Below, in pieces: positions 25,101 through 32,883 of a stretch of DNA of 64,000 bases. Source of the DNA: SIG598 sp045605025 (GTDB lineage: Bacteria > Bacillota > Clostridia > Oscillospirales > Acutalibacteraceae); NCBI GenBank assembly GCA_045605025.1, contig JAZUPE010000052.1:1-64000 (forward strand), given 5' to 3'. The position numbers and the translations under genes were made by a program. The number at the start of each line of letters is the position of its first letter. Position 1 is the stretch's first letter. The notes under the pieces were generated by a model that was not told the origin of the DNA, did no database searches, and saw only the letters and a program-made list of their open reading frames with translations.

Positions 25101-28100
25101 TTCTCGTAATACAGCGCGCCCTCTCCGCTGATGGTCAGCACACCGTCACCGGTCAGCGTCCATGTCAGACCGTCTCCGACAACACCGCTGACGCCGTCTT
25201 TGCCGATTTCCATTTCCGCGTCCGGATCGAAGAACACGATGGTGGCGGTCTTTTCGCCGGTGAATCCGGGCCATGTTTCGGGATACTGCTCAAGATCGAC
25301 GGCAATGTCGCTGTCACCGTCGTGAATGGTGACCGACTCAACATAGCAGTCTCCGTAAGCGCGGTAGCTGAGTTCGCCGTTCACCACGTTGAAGGCGTTG
25401 GTGTATTCGGACATAGCATAATCCACGGAGGGCACCCAGCCGGTACCGACACTTATCACTCTCAGTCTGGGGCAGTTATAAAACATCGAGGACATTCCGC
25501 TGTCATAATACTCGTTGGCGGAGGAAGTGTCGAAGCTACTCAGATCCAGAGAGGCAAGCCGCTCGCAGCCGCTAAACAGACCATAGAACTCCTCAACCTT
25601 TGAGGTATCAAAGCTGCTGAGGTCCAGCGTAGTCAGATTATGGCAGTCGTTGAACATATAATTTATGTACATAACGCTGGAGGTATCCCAGCCACTCAGA
25701 TCCAGCGCAGTCAGATTTTTGCAGCCTCTGAACATTGAATCCATGTTCGTGACATTGGAGGTATCCCAGCCGCTGACGTCCAGCGCGGTCAGCTCACCGC
25801 AGCCGTTGAACATTGAACTCATGCTCATGACACTGGAGGTATCCCAGCCGCTGACGTCCAGCGCGGTCAGCTCACCGCAGCCGTTGAACATACCGAGCAT
25901 ACTGGTAACACTGGAGGTATCGAAGCCGCTGACGTCCAGCGCGGTCAGCTTATAGCAGCCCTCGAACATCCATACCATGTCCGTGACATTGGAGGTATCA
26001 ATGCCGCTGACGTCCAGCGTGGTCAGATTAATGCAGTAATTGAACATACCGTGCATATTGGTGACACTGGAGGTATCGAAGCCGCTGACGTCCAGCGAGG
26101 TCAGACTATGGCATATTCTGAACATTGCTTCCATGTTTGTAACACTGGAGGTATCCCAGCCGCTGACGTCCAGCGCGGTCAGCTTATAGCAACGGCAGAA
26201 CATCCAGCACATGTTTGTAACACTGGAGGTATCCCAGCCGCTGACATCCAGCGAGGTCAGATTATGGCAGTCGTTGAACATATAATTCATGTACATAACG
26301 CTGGAGGTATCCCAGCCGCTGACATTCAGCGAGGTCAGATTATTGCAGTAGTTGAACATATAATCCATGTCCATAACGCTGGAGGTATCCCAGCCGCTGA
26401 CATCCAGCGAGGTCAGATTTTCGCAGCCGTTGAACATCCAGTACATATTGGTAACACTGGAGGTATCGAAGCCGCTGACGACCAGCGTGGTCAGATTTTT
26501 GCAGTTGCTGAACATTGAACCCATATGCATGACACTGGAGGTGTCGAAGCCGCTGACATCCAACGTAGTCAGATTCTCGCAGCCGTTGAACATCCGGTAC
26601 ATATTGGTAACACTCGAGGTGTCAAAGCCGCTGACGTCCAGCGTTGTCAGATTTTCGCAGCCGCTGAACATCTCGCCCATCTCTTTAACACTGGAGGTAT
26701 CAAAGCCGCTGAGATCAAGTTCCGTCAGGGAACCGCATTCCCGGAACATACCGTACATATTGGTAACACTCGAGGTGTCAAAGCCGCTGACGTCCAGCGT
26801 GGTCAGATTTTTGCAGCCCTCAAACATTCCTCCCATGTTTGTAACGCTGGAGGTATCAAAGCCGCTGACGTCCAGCGAGGTCAGATTTTTGCAGTTGCTG
26901 AACATTGAACCCATATACATGACACTGGAGGTATCAAAGCCGCTGACGTCCAGCGTGGTCAGTGATGAGCAGAAGCCGAACATATCGCTCATATCCACGA
27001 CGCCGGTGGTGTCCAATCCGCTCAGATCCATCTCCGTGCAGTTGTACAGATTATAGAACAGACTACCGAGCGTTTTGCCGCCCTTTACGCCGGGCTTTAC
27101 AACCACCTTAGTGATCTCATCGCAGTAATACTTTCCCCAGTACGCTCCCATATCGTCAAGCACGCCGCTCTTTCCGTCGGCAGGCTCAATGGTCAGCACG
27201 CCGTCCAGATCGATGTTCCAGACGCATTCGCCGCATGTGCCACCGTCAATAATTCCCTCAGGCTTGCTGAAGATAATGGTCGCGGTTTTGTCGCCGGTGA
27301 AGTCCGGATAGTATTCGGGATACTTCTCCAGATCGACGGAAATGTCGCTTTTACCGTCGTGGATTGTGACCGACCCGACTTTATAGATTCCGCAGGGCTG
27401 ATAGTACAGCCGTTCTTTGACTACGTTGAAGGAGTTTGAGTTGACCGGCATGGAGTAGCCCGCGCTGGGCAGCCAGCCCGTGCCGACAATCAGTTCGGAC
27501 AGCTTCGGACAGTTCTCCATCATGTCGATCATGCCGCGATCCTTGTAGCATGATTCAGCGTTGGAGGTGTCAAAGCTGCTCAGATCAAGGGAGGTAAGAT
27601 TGTCGCAGTCGGCAAACATCGCGTAGAAACGCTCAACGCCGGAAGTGTCAAAGCTGCTCAGGTCAAGAGAGGTAAGCGCGTGGCAGTACCTGAACATCTC
27701 GCTCATCTCAATGACACAGGAGGTGTCCCAGCCGCTCAGATTCAGTGCCTTCAGAGAGAAGCAGCTTCTGAACATTCCCTGCATATCAACAACCGACGAG
27801 GTGTCAAACGTGCTCAGATCCAGCCCGGTCAGACTGTGGCAGCGCTGGAACATATAGCACATATCCTCAACTGCTGAGGTATCAAACCCGCTCAGATCCA
27901 GTTCCGTCAGAGAAGTACAGTCGCGGAACATACCCATCATGCTGAGAACATTGGAGGTGTCAAAGCCGCTGACGTCCAGCGAGGTCAGATTCTCGCAGCC
28001 CTGGAACATATTGGCCATATCCGTAACGCTTGAGGTGTCCAGACCGCTGACGTCCAGTTCCGTCACATCAAAGCAGTATTCAAACATTTCCGACATATCC

Positions 28101-31100
28101 GTAACGCCGGTAGTTTCAAGGCCGCTCAGATCAATCTGACTGCACATATACAGATTGCTGAACATACCGGACATCTGTCCGCTGCCCTTGACTCCGGGGC
28201 TCACGACTACTTCCTTGATTCTGTCGCGATAATAGCTCCAGCCCCAGCTTTCTCTACTGCTGCCGCTGGCGAGGGTGCCGCTCTTTCCGTCAGCGGGAGC
28301 GATGGTCAGCACGCCGTCCATATCGATGACCCAGACGCATTCGCCGCAGGTGCCGCGGACCGGATCGTTTTCACCGGGTTCGGCAAAGACGATGGTGGCA
28401 GTTTTCTTTCCGGTGAAGTCCGGACAGGAACCGGGATACTTCTCCAGATCGACGGAGGTATCCTCGTTGCCGTCGTGGATTGTGACCGACACAACATAGC
28501 AGCCGCCGTAGGGACGGTAGATAAGCTCGCCATCAACTACGTTGAAGGCGTTCGCTCCGTCAGGCATATAATAATAATTGCAGGGAACCCAGCCCGTTCC
28601 GACGATCAGAGTGTTGAGTTTGCCGTCGCCGTAGAACATCTCGGTCATATCTTTGGCGCAGGATGTGTCAAAGCTGCTGATATCAAGCCTCTCCAGAGAA
28701 TGACAGTCAGCAAACATCGAACCCATGTTCCCGACACCGGAGGTATCGAAACCGCTCAGGTCAAGCTCTGTCAGGGAATTGCAGTAACAGAACATCCAGC
28801 TCATGTCGGCGACATTGGAGGTGTCAAAATTGCTCAGATCAAGAGAGGTCAGGGATTCACAGTTGTAGAACATGTTGCTCATGTTCTCAACACAGGAGGT
28901 GTCAAAGCCGCTGACGTCCAGAGAGGTCAGTGATGAACAGCCGTTGAACATCCCGCACATGTCCGTGACACTGGAGGTATCAAAGCTGCTCAGACTCAGA
29001 GATCGCAAGGATTCGCAGTTGTCGAACATCCCGCACATGTCCGTGACACTTGAGGTATCAAAGCCGCTTAGATCCAGCGTGGTCATGGAACTGCAGACAG
29101 CGAACATTCCGTTCATATTCTCAACGCAGGAGGTATCGAAGCTGCTCAGATCAAGAGAGGTCAGGGAATTGCAGCTGCTGAACATTCTGCTCATACCCGT
29201 GACGCCGGAAGTATCCCAGCCGCTCAGATCCAGCGAGGTCAGATTATTACAGTACTGGAACATACTGCTCATGTCCGTGACATTGGAGGTATCAAAACCG
29301 CTGAAATCCAGCGTGGTCAGGGAACTGCAGCCGTAGAACATCTCGCTCATGTCCGTGACATTGGAGGTATCAAAACCGCTGAAATCCAGCGTGGTCAGCG
29401 AACCGCATTTGAAGAACATCTCTCTCATATTAATGACATTGGAGGTATCCAGTCCACTCAGATCCATTTCAGTACAGTCATACAGATAGGCGAACAGCCC
29501 CACCGCCATTTCGTTGGCTGCTACTCCGGGCTGAACGACAACTCTGGTGATGTCATAGCAGTAATCGTGCCAGCCCCAATCGGACGCATCATAGCCGTTT
29601 GCCAGCACGCCGCTCTTTCCGTCGGCAGGCTCAATGGTCAGCACGCCGTCATCATCAATATACCAGACGCAGTCACCGCATGTGCCGCTGGCGGTACCGG
29701 CAACCGCGTCATTTGCGAAAATGATAGTCGCGGTCTTATCTCCGGTGAAGTCGGGATAGGATTCGGGATACTTCTTCAGATTGACGGAGATATCGCTTTT
29801 GCCGTCGTGGATTGTGACCGATTCAACTGTGCATTCGCCGTGGGGATAGTAGTAGAGATTGCCATCGATGACATTGAAAGTGTTTGCGTCATCCGCAATG
29901 TAATAATCGTCGGAAGCCTTCCAGCCGGTGCCGACGGTCAGTGTGGTAATACTGCCGCAGCCGTCAAAAATTCCATGCATGATATCAACCGCGGAGGTGT
30001 CAAAGCTGCTCAGATCCAGCGAGGTCAGACTGTCACAGTAGCTGAACATACAGCCCATGTCCGTGACACTGGAGGTGTCAAAGCTGCTCAGATCCAGAGA
30101 GGTCAGGGATTCACAGTAGCAGAACATTTCGTACATGCTCTCAACGCCGGAGGTAACAAAGCCGCTCAGATCCAGCGTGGTCAGGGAACGGCAGCCGCTG
30201 AACATACCGTACATATCGGTGACACTCGAGGTATCAAATCCGCTCAGATTCAGAGAGATCAGGGATTCACATTCCATAAACATCGAGCCCATGTCCGTGA
30301 CGCCGGAGGTATCCCAGCCGCTGACGTTAATCTCTATCAGATTACTGCATCTGCCGAACATCGCGCCCATATTCGTAACGTTGTAGGTAACAAAGTTGCT
30401 CAGATCCAGAGATGTCAGGGATTTACAGTCATCGAACATCCATCTCATACTGCCAACGTCGGAAGTGTCAAATCCGCTCAGATCATGCTCCTGCAGACTC
30501 GAGCAGCCGCTGAACATGGACATCATGTCCGTGGAATTGGATGTCTCCAGTCCGCTCAGATCCATCTCGGTACAGTTAACCATATCGGCGAACATATAAG
30601 CCGCCGATCCGTTGGCTGACACACCTGGCAGAACGACTACCCTGCTGATTTCATCGCGGTAATCATACCAGCCCCATGAGGTGGCGTCAGAACTGCTGTC
30701 AAGTTCGCCGAAATCACCGTCGGCAGGCTCGATGTACAGCGTACCGTCCGTATCGATATACCAGACGCAGTCGCCGCTGAAACCGTTGACGACAGTGATA
30801 TCCCCGTCGCTGACACTCCCGTTTTCTTCCCTGCTGAAGGAAATGGTCGCGGTCTTGTTTCCGGTAAAGCCGGGGTATAATCCGGGATATTCATCCAGTG
30901 CCAGATCGAATTCATCGCCATTGTCTGCGTCGTAAACAGTAACCGCATCGACACACCAGCCCTCACAAGGCAGGTAATACAGAACGTTGTTGTCCACATT
31001 GAAAGTGTTGGCGTCCTCCGGCAGCATATAACCGATGCTGGGAGCCCAGCCGGTGCCAACGGTAATCTCGTGAAGCACAGAGCAGCCGGTAAACATGAAA

Positions 31101-31960
31101 TTCATGCCCAGCAGTCCGTCGTCTTCGCTGGGTACAGCGGAGGAAGTATCAAACCCGCTGATATCCAGATAGCTCAAGCTGATGCAGTCTCTGAACATAC
31201 TGCTGAAATTTTTGACATTGTAAGTTTCCCAGCTGCTCAGATCCAGCCCGTTCAGGCGTTCGCAGTAGCTGAAAGTATGTCTCATATCAGTGACAGCAGA
31301 GGTGTCAAACCCGCTGACATCCAGCTCCTCCAGACTGGAGCAGGAGCTGAACATCTTCATCATGTTCTGCACACTGGAGGTGTCAAAGGAACTGAGATCC
31401 AGCTCCTTAAGACTGCTGCAGCCCTCGAACATCCATCTCATATTGCCAACGCCGGAAGTATCAAAGCTGCTCAGATCAAGCTCCTGCAGACTTGAACAGC
31501 CGCTGAACATGGACTCCATGTTCGAGGAATTGAATGTATCCAGTCCGCTCAGATCCATCTCGGTACAGTTAACCAGATCGGCGAACATATATGCCGCCGA
31601 TCCGTTGATTTCCACACCGGGCTGAACGACTACCCTGCTGATTTCATCGCGGTAATCATACCAGCCCCACGAGGAGGCCTCAGAGCCGCTGTCAAGCACG
31701 CCGTAATCTCCAACGGCAGGCTCGATGTACAGCGTACCGTCCGTATCGATATACCAGACGCAGTTGCCGCTGGCACCGTTGGCGACACTGGTATCCGCGC
31801 CGCTTACAATATCCGCGTCGCTTGCAACATCCTCGCCGTCTACAGGATACGATTCCGCAAATGCGTTCAATCCAAAGCCTGTCCCCTTCTCCGGAACACC
31901 GACGGTCACCGTTCCGAGAAGCATAACAAACGCCAGAATCATCGAAATTATCTTCTTCAT
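22103..31960 (-). CDS. Giant BspA-type leucine-rich-repeat surface protein with C-terminal type I dockerin
   Basis: The secreted protein has about 3,285 residues. It has a signal peptide (KKIISMILAFVMLLGTVTVG), then five superrepeats that each open with a CVWYID-DG-L-IEPADG segment and close with VTIHDG-like and FTGxKTATI segments. Between these lie 26-residue DUF285 units of the form MFxxCxxLTxLDLSxFDTSxVTxM; I count by eye about 7, 9, 12, 9 and 21 units. Next comes a region of LRR_5-type repeats (LTLPANLKYIEDYAFAYC), a beta-rich domain, and a dockerin with two calcium loops (DINGDGR, DVNNDGR). It probably docks to a cohesin-bearing scaffold. I start at ATG 31960, eight bases after GGAGG. 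Confidence 0.93.
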   Translation of the reverse strand: MKKIISMILAFVMLLGTVTVGVPEKGTGFGLNAFAESYPVDGEDVASDADIVSGADTSVANGASGNCVWYIDTDGTLYIEPAVGDYGVLDSGSEASSWGWYDYRDEISRVVVQPGVEINGSAAYMFADLVNCTEMDLSGLDTFNSSNMESMFSGCSSLQELDLSSFDTSGVGNMRWMFEGCSSLKELDLSSFDTSSVQNMMKMFSSCSSLEELDVSGFDTSAVTDMRHTFSYCERLNGLDLSSWETYNVKNFSSMFRDCISLSYLDISGFDTSSAVPSEDDGLLGMNFMFTGCSVLHEITVGTGWAPSIGYMLPEDANTFNVDNNVLYYLPCEGWCVDAVTVYDADNGDEFDLALDEYPGLYPGFTGNKTATISFSREENGSVSDGDITVVNGFSGDCVWYIDTDGTLYIEPADGDFGELDSSSDATSWGWYDYRDEISRVVVLPGVSANGSAAYMFADMVNCTEMDLSGLETSNSTDMMSMFSGCSSLQEHDLSGFDTSDVGSMRWMFDDCKSLTSLDLSNFVTYNVTNMGAMFGRCSNLIEINVSGWDTSGVTDMGSMFMECESLISLNLSGFDTSSVTDMYGMFSGCRSLTTLDLSGFVTSGVESMYEMFCYCESLTSLDLSSFDTSSVTDMGCMFSYCDSLTSLDLSSFDTSAVDIMHGIFDGCGSITTLTVGTGWKASDDYYIADDANTFNVIDGNLYYYPHGECTVESVTIHDGKSDISVNLKKYPESYPDFTGDKTATIIFANDAVAGTASGTCGDCVWYIDDDGVLTIEPADGKSGVLANGYDASDWGWHDYCYDITRVVVQPGVAANEMAVGLFAYLYDCTEMDLSGLDTSNVINMREMFFKCGSLTTLDFSGFDTSNVTDMSEMFYGCSSLTTLDFSGFDTSNVTDMSSMFQYCNNLTSLDLSGWDTSGVTGMSRMFSSCNSLTSLDLSSFDTSCVENMNGMFAVCSSMTTLDLSGFDTSSVTDMCGMFDNCESLRSLSLSSFDTSSVTDMCGMFNGCSSLTSLDVSGFDTSCVENMSNMFYNCESLTSLDLSNFDTSNVADMSWMFCYCNSLTELDLSGFDTSGVGNMGSMFADCHSLERLDISSFDTSCAKDMTEMFYGDGKLNTLIVGTGWVPCNYYYMPDGANAFNVVDGELIYRPYGGCYVVSVTIHDGNEDTSVDLEKYPGSCPDFTGKKTATIVFAEPGENDPVRGTCGECVWVIDMDGVLTIAPADGKSGTLASGSSRESWGWSYYRDRIKEVVVSPGVKGSGQMSGMFSNLYMCSQIDLSGLETTGVTDMSEMFEYCFDVTELDVSGLDTSSVTDMANMFQGCENLTSLDVSGFDTSNVLSMMGMFRDCTSLTELDLSGFDTSAVEDMCYMFQRCHSLTGLDLSTFDTSSVVDMQGMFRSCFSLKALNLSGWDTSCVIEMSEMFRYCHALTSLDLSSFDTSGVERFYAMFADCDNLTSLDLSSFDTSNAESCYKDRGMIDMMENCPKLSELIVGTGWLPSAGYSMPVNSNSFNVVKERLYYQPCGIYKVGSVTIHDGKSDISVDLEKYPEYYPDFTGDKTATIIFSKPEGIIDGGTCGECVWNIDLDGVLTIEPADGKSGVLDDMGAYWGKYYCDEITKVVVKPGVKGGKTLGSLFYNLYNCTEMDLSGLDTTGVVDMSDMFGFCSSLTTLDVSGFDTSSVMYMGSMFSNCKNLTSLDVSGFDTSSVTNMGGMFEGCKNLTTLDVSGFDTSSVTNMYGMFRECGSLTELDLSGFDTSSVKEMGEMFSGCENLTTLDVSGFDTSSVTNMYRMFNGCENLTTLDVSGFDTSSVMHMGSMFSNCKNLTTLVVSGFDTSSVTNMYWMFNGCENLTSLDVSGWDTSSVMDMDYMFNYCNNLTSLNVSGWDTSSVMYMNYMFNDCHNLTSLDVSGWDTSSVTNMCWMFCRCYKLTALDVSGWDTSSVTNMEAMFRICHSLTSLDVSGFDTSSVTNMHGMFNYCINLTTLDVSGIDTSNVTDMVWMFEGCYKLTALDVSGFDTSSVTSMLGMFNGCGELTALDVSGWDTSSVMSMSSMFNGCGELTALDVSGWDTSNVTNMDSMFRGCKNLTALDLSGWDTSSVMYINYMFNDCHNLTTLDLSSFDTSKVEEFYGLFSGCERLASLDLSSFDTSSANEYYDSGMSSMFYNCPRLRVISVGTGWVPSVDYAMSEYTNAFNVVNGELSYRAYGDCYVESVTIHDGDSDIAVDLEQYPETWPGFTGEKTATIVFFDPDAEMEIGKDGVSGVVGDGLTWTLTGDGVLTISGEGALYYENGRAPWINYFRSIRSIIVGEGVTSICESAFNGYDNVTEITLSDGLESIGFNAFSETAITELTVPGTVMEFGNYVQYCPKLKKVVLEEGVCSISNQVFFGCDSIESLVIPSTVNDIITSWILDCGSADFADVVISADNPDYRCENGMIIESHDGQEYKMLHSFLPGVTGTVTVPADVEAIFSGPFVNNGITELVIHKDVQKILHPDSLCVPVKVDAGNRYYSSDDSGVLFNKDKTILLGAPEVFAESTYVVPDTVREIASGAFRNCSLEEVVLPDSLIAIKERAFIESDITSLTLPANLKYIEDYAFAYCYNLSTLEILCDAEYLSDEAFYYCKNIYSVTGSGTLPNYRFLNRSSYVRERADEEFVVYDGALLAYNGNSSTVTVPDGVTSIACFENSYGSTNYDVTSVTLPSSVKAIEPGAFAYMNNLEQINFSGSLERLGYDAFCDTSWLNNQTSDMVVFGNAIVAYNGDDEEIVIPDNITAIGAHAFACNENLRKVTLGSNVKTIGDDAFEGCYNLNDVVFNDGLEFIGQSAFSTVNVLTFDLPDSVRVIESYAMNNAGFTGTGLKYIGSGNFRSYQFFILPDDIECIGDELFSDDYPSVGTMVHTESSYVKEFAELYHGVTIISDDTGFLLGSDADKPVYGKLDADGILTVTRDAGQNHIDDSGLLCLYYVTGAYISNDVTELPQMVLCSFENVESIEFETPADISAIPRYAFGACGIRSISVPTGVTHIAERAFSECRELTSIYLPSTLQTIELYAFDSCNQLSDVYFAGTEEEWNRIVIDEANDNLLNATIHFGRYKTDETTGVELIAYEDEDADYDDASLVVKLMYNDSEVGGKVGEVLADLDEFRLYDISLVSNGASVQPSGLITVMLPVFDGYDPEVHRVHHIDDDGNVEDMNAVENDDHIVFETTHFSYYVVASGLADDEPEENDRVPGDINGDGRIALLDSTILRRYLAGWTGVTINESNADVNNDGRVTLLDSTILRRYLAGWTGVELG
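22106..22300 (-). other. Type I dockerin module (within the LRR gene)
   Basis: Two duplicated Ca2+-binding segments, GDINGDGRIALLDSTILRRY and the matching DVNNDGRVTLLDSTILRRY, are each followed by LAGWTGV. The two halves share long identical DNA runs (about 22124-22160 and 22217-22253), so the duplication is either recent or kept uniform by recombination. Confidence 0.92.
25440..27060 (-). repeat. Expanded 78-bp tandem repeat array in the LRR gene
   Basis: This is the fifth superrepeat, with about 21 tandem units of 78 bp (26 residues), many nearly identical. The spacing is confirmed by CTGGAGGTAT recurring at 25833 and 25911. Units keep a Cys at position 5 and DTSSV near position 17-21. The array is far longer than in the other four superrepeats. 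Confidence 0.9.
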
Positions 31961-32084
31961 CTGTCTGTCCTCCAAATAAATTGCCGAAGCATATTCAGAT
32001 ATACTAATTATATTAGAAAAAGGGTTTCATTTCTACCCCAATAATGCACAAAGAATACCCACACATCTCTACACCGGGCAACAA

Positions 32085-32135
32085 CGCAAAACACAAAGTC
32101 CCACAAACCGCATTGTTATGCGATCTGTGGGACTT
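32085..32135 (-). terminator. Terminator of tRNA-Arg
   Basis: A perfect 10-bp stem AAGTCCCACA/TGTGGGACTT, with an inner imperfect stem, is followed on the minus strand by TGTGTTTTG. It lies between the tRNA and the LRR gene start, so the LRR gene needs its own promoter within 31961-32095. Confidence 0.75.
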
Positions 32136-32140
32136 GCTTG

Positions 32141-32217
32141 TGGCGCGCTTGAAGGGATTCGAACCCCTGACCTTTTGGTTCGTAGCCAAACACTCTATCC
32201 GACTGAGCTACAAGCGC
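32141..32217 (-). tRNA. tRNA-Arg (anticodon ACG)
   Basis: Minus-strand cloverleaf: acceptor GCGCTTG pairing with CAAGCGC, a D arm with AGCTCAGTCGGATAGAGT, the anticodon stem-loop TTTGG-CTACGAA-CCAAA with anticodon ACG (A34 is normally edited to inosine by TadA), and the T arm GGGGTTCGAATCCCT. CCA is encoded. Confidence 0.96.
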
Positions 32218-32265
32218 TTATAAAATTTTGACCGAAAGAAGAGCCGCTCTTCATTTCGCTTGACT

Positions 32266-32294
32266 ATAATACCACACCGGTAACCCAATGTCAA
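32266..32294 (-). promoter_or_regulatory. Promoter of tRNA-Arg
   Basis: On the minus strand TTGACA (32289-32294) and TATTAT (32266-32271) are separated by 17 bases, about 50 bases before the tRNA. Confidence 0.85.
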
Positions 32295-32344
32295 GCAAAA
32301 TTTTCATTTCTTCTGAACTTTTTTCCACAAATGATAATCATCGC

Positions 32345-32818
32345 TTATTTTTCAATAAGACACACGGCGTGGGCGGCTATCCCCTGCTCCGCGCCGGTAA
32401 AGCCCAGTCCCTCCTCGGTGGTGGCCTTCACGCTGACCATATCCGTCTCCACTCCGCAGGCGGCGGCAAGGCGCTCCCTCATGGTGTCAATATACGGGCG
32501 CAGCTTCGGGCGCTGAGCCAGCACTGTGGCGTCGATATTGACCACGCTGTATCCCCTTTCACCCAGGCATTCCACCACACGGGCAAGCAGCTTCAGGCTG
32601 TCCGCGCCCTCATAGGCGGGGTCGTTGTCGGGAAAGAGCGCGCCGATATCCCCCATCGCCGCGGCGCCCAGCAGAGCGTCGGCAACAGCGTGGGCAAGCA
32701 CGTCGGCGTCGGAGTGACCCAGCAGTCCTCTTTCAAAGGGAATATCCACACCACCCAGAATGAGTCTTCTGCCCTCCACCAGACGATGCACATCATAGCC
32801 GTGACCGATTCGGATCAT
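32345..32818 (-). CDS. ispF: 2-C-methyl-D-erythritol 2,4-cyclodiphosphate synthase
   Basis: This enzyme makes the cyclic diphosphate of the MEP isoprenoid pathway and works as a trimer with zinc. The protein has 157 residues, full family length. The metal and substrate motifs are present: RIGHGYDVHRL at the N-terminus (Asp and His of the zinc site), LGHSDADVLAHAVADAL and the GDIGALFPDND loop. The ATG has AGGAGG nine bases upstream. Its own promoter overlaps the end of the upstream transpeptidase gene. Confidence 0.96.
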   Translation of the reverse strand: MIRIGHGYDVHRLVEGRRLILGGVDIPFERGLLGHSDADVLAHAVADALLGAAAMGDIGALFPDNDPAYEGADSLKLLARVVECLGERGYSVVNIDATVLAQRPKLRPYIDTMRERLAAACGVETDMVSVKATTEEGLGFTGAEQGIAAHAVCLIEK

Positions 32819-32854
32819 ATTCCGCTGCCTCCTGTTTCGCTTTGTTCCGCTGTT

Positions 32855-32883
32855 ATTCTATCACAATCCCCCTTCCCCGTCAA
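32855..32883 (-). promoter_or_regulatory. ispF promoter overlapping the 3' end of the transpeptidase gene
   Basis: On the minus strand TTGACG (32878-32883) and TAGAAT (32855-32860) are separated by 17 bases. The spacer includes the stop codon of the upstream transpeptidase gene at 32861. Confidence 0.65.

Noticed and set aside
25600..27060. Regular repeats resembling a CRISPR array or a plus-strand pentapeptide-like gene
   Set aside because: Units are 78 bp in frame with the giant LRR gene, without unique spacers of constant length; plus-strand frames such as those rich in VTLEVSQPL are shadows of the DUF285 code.
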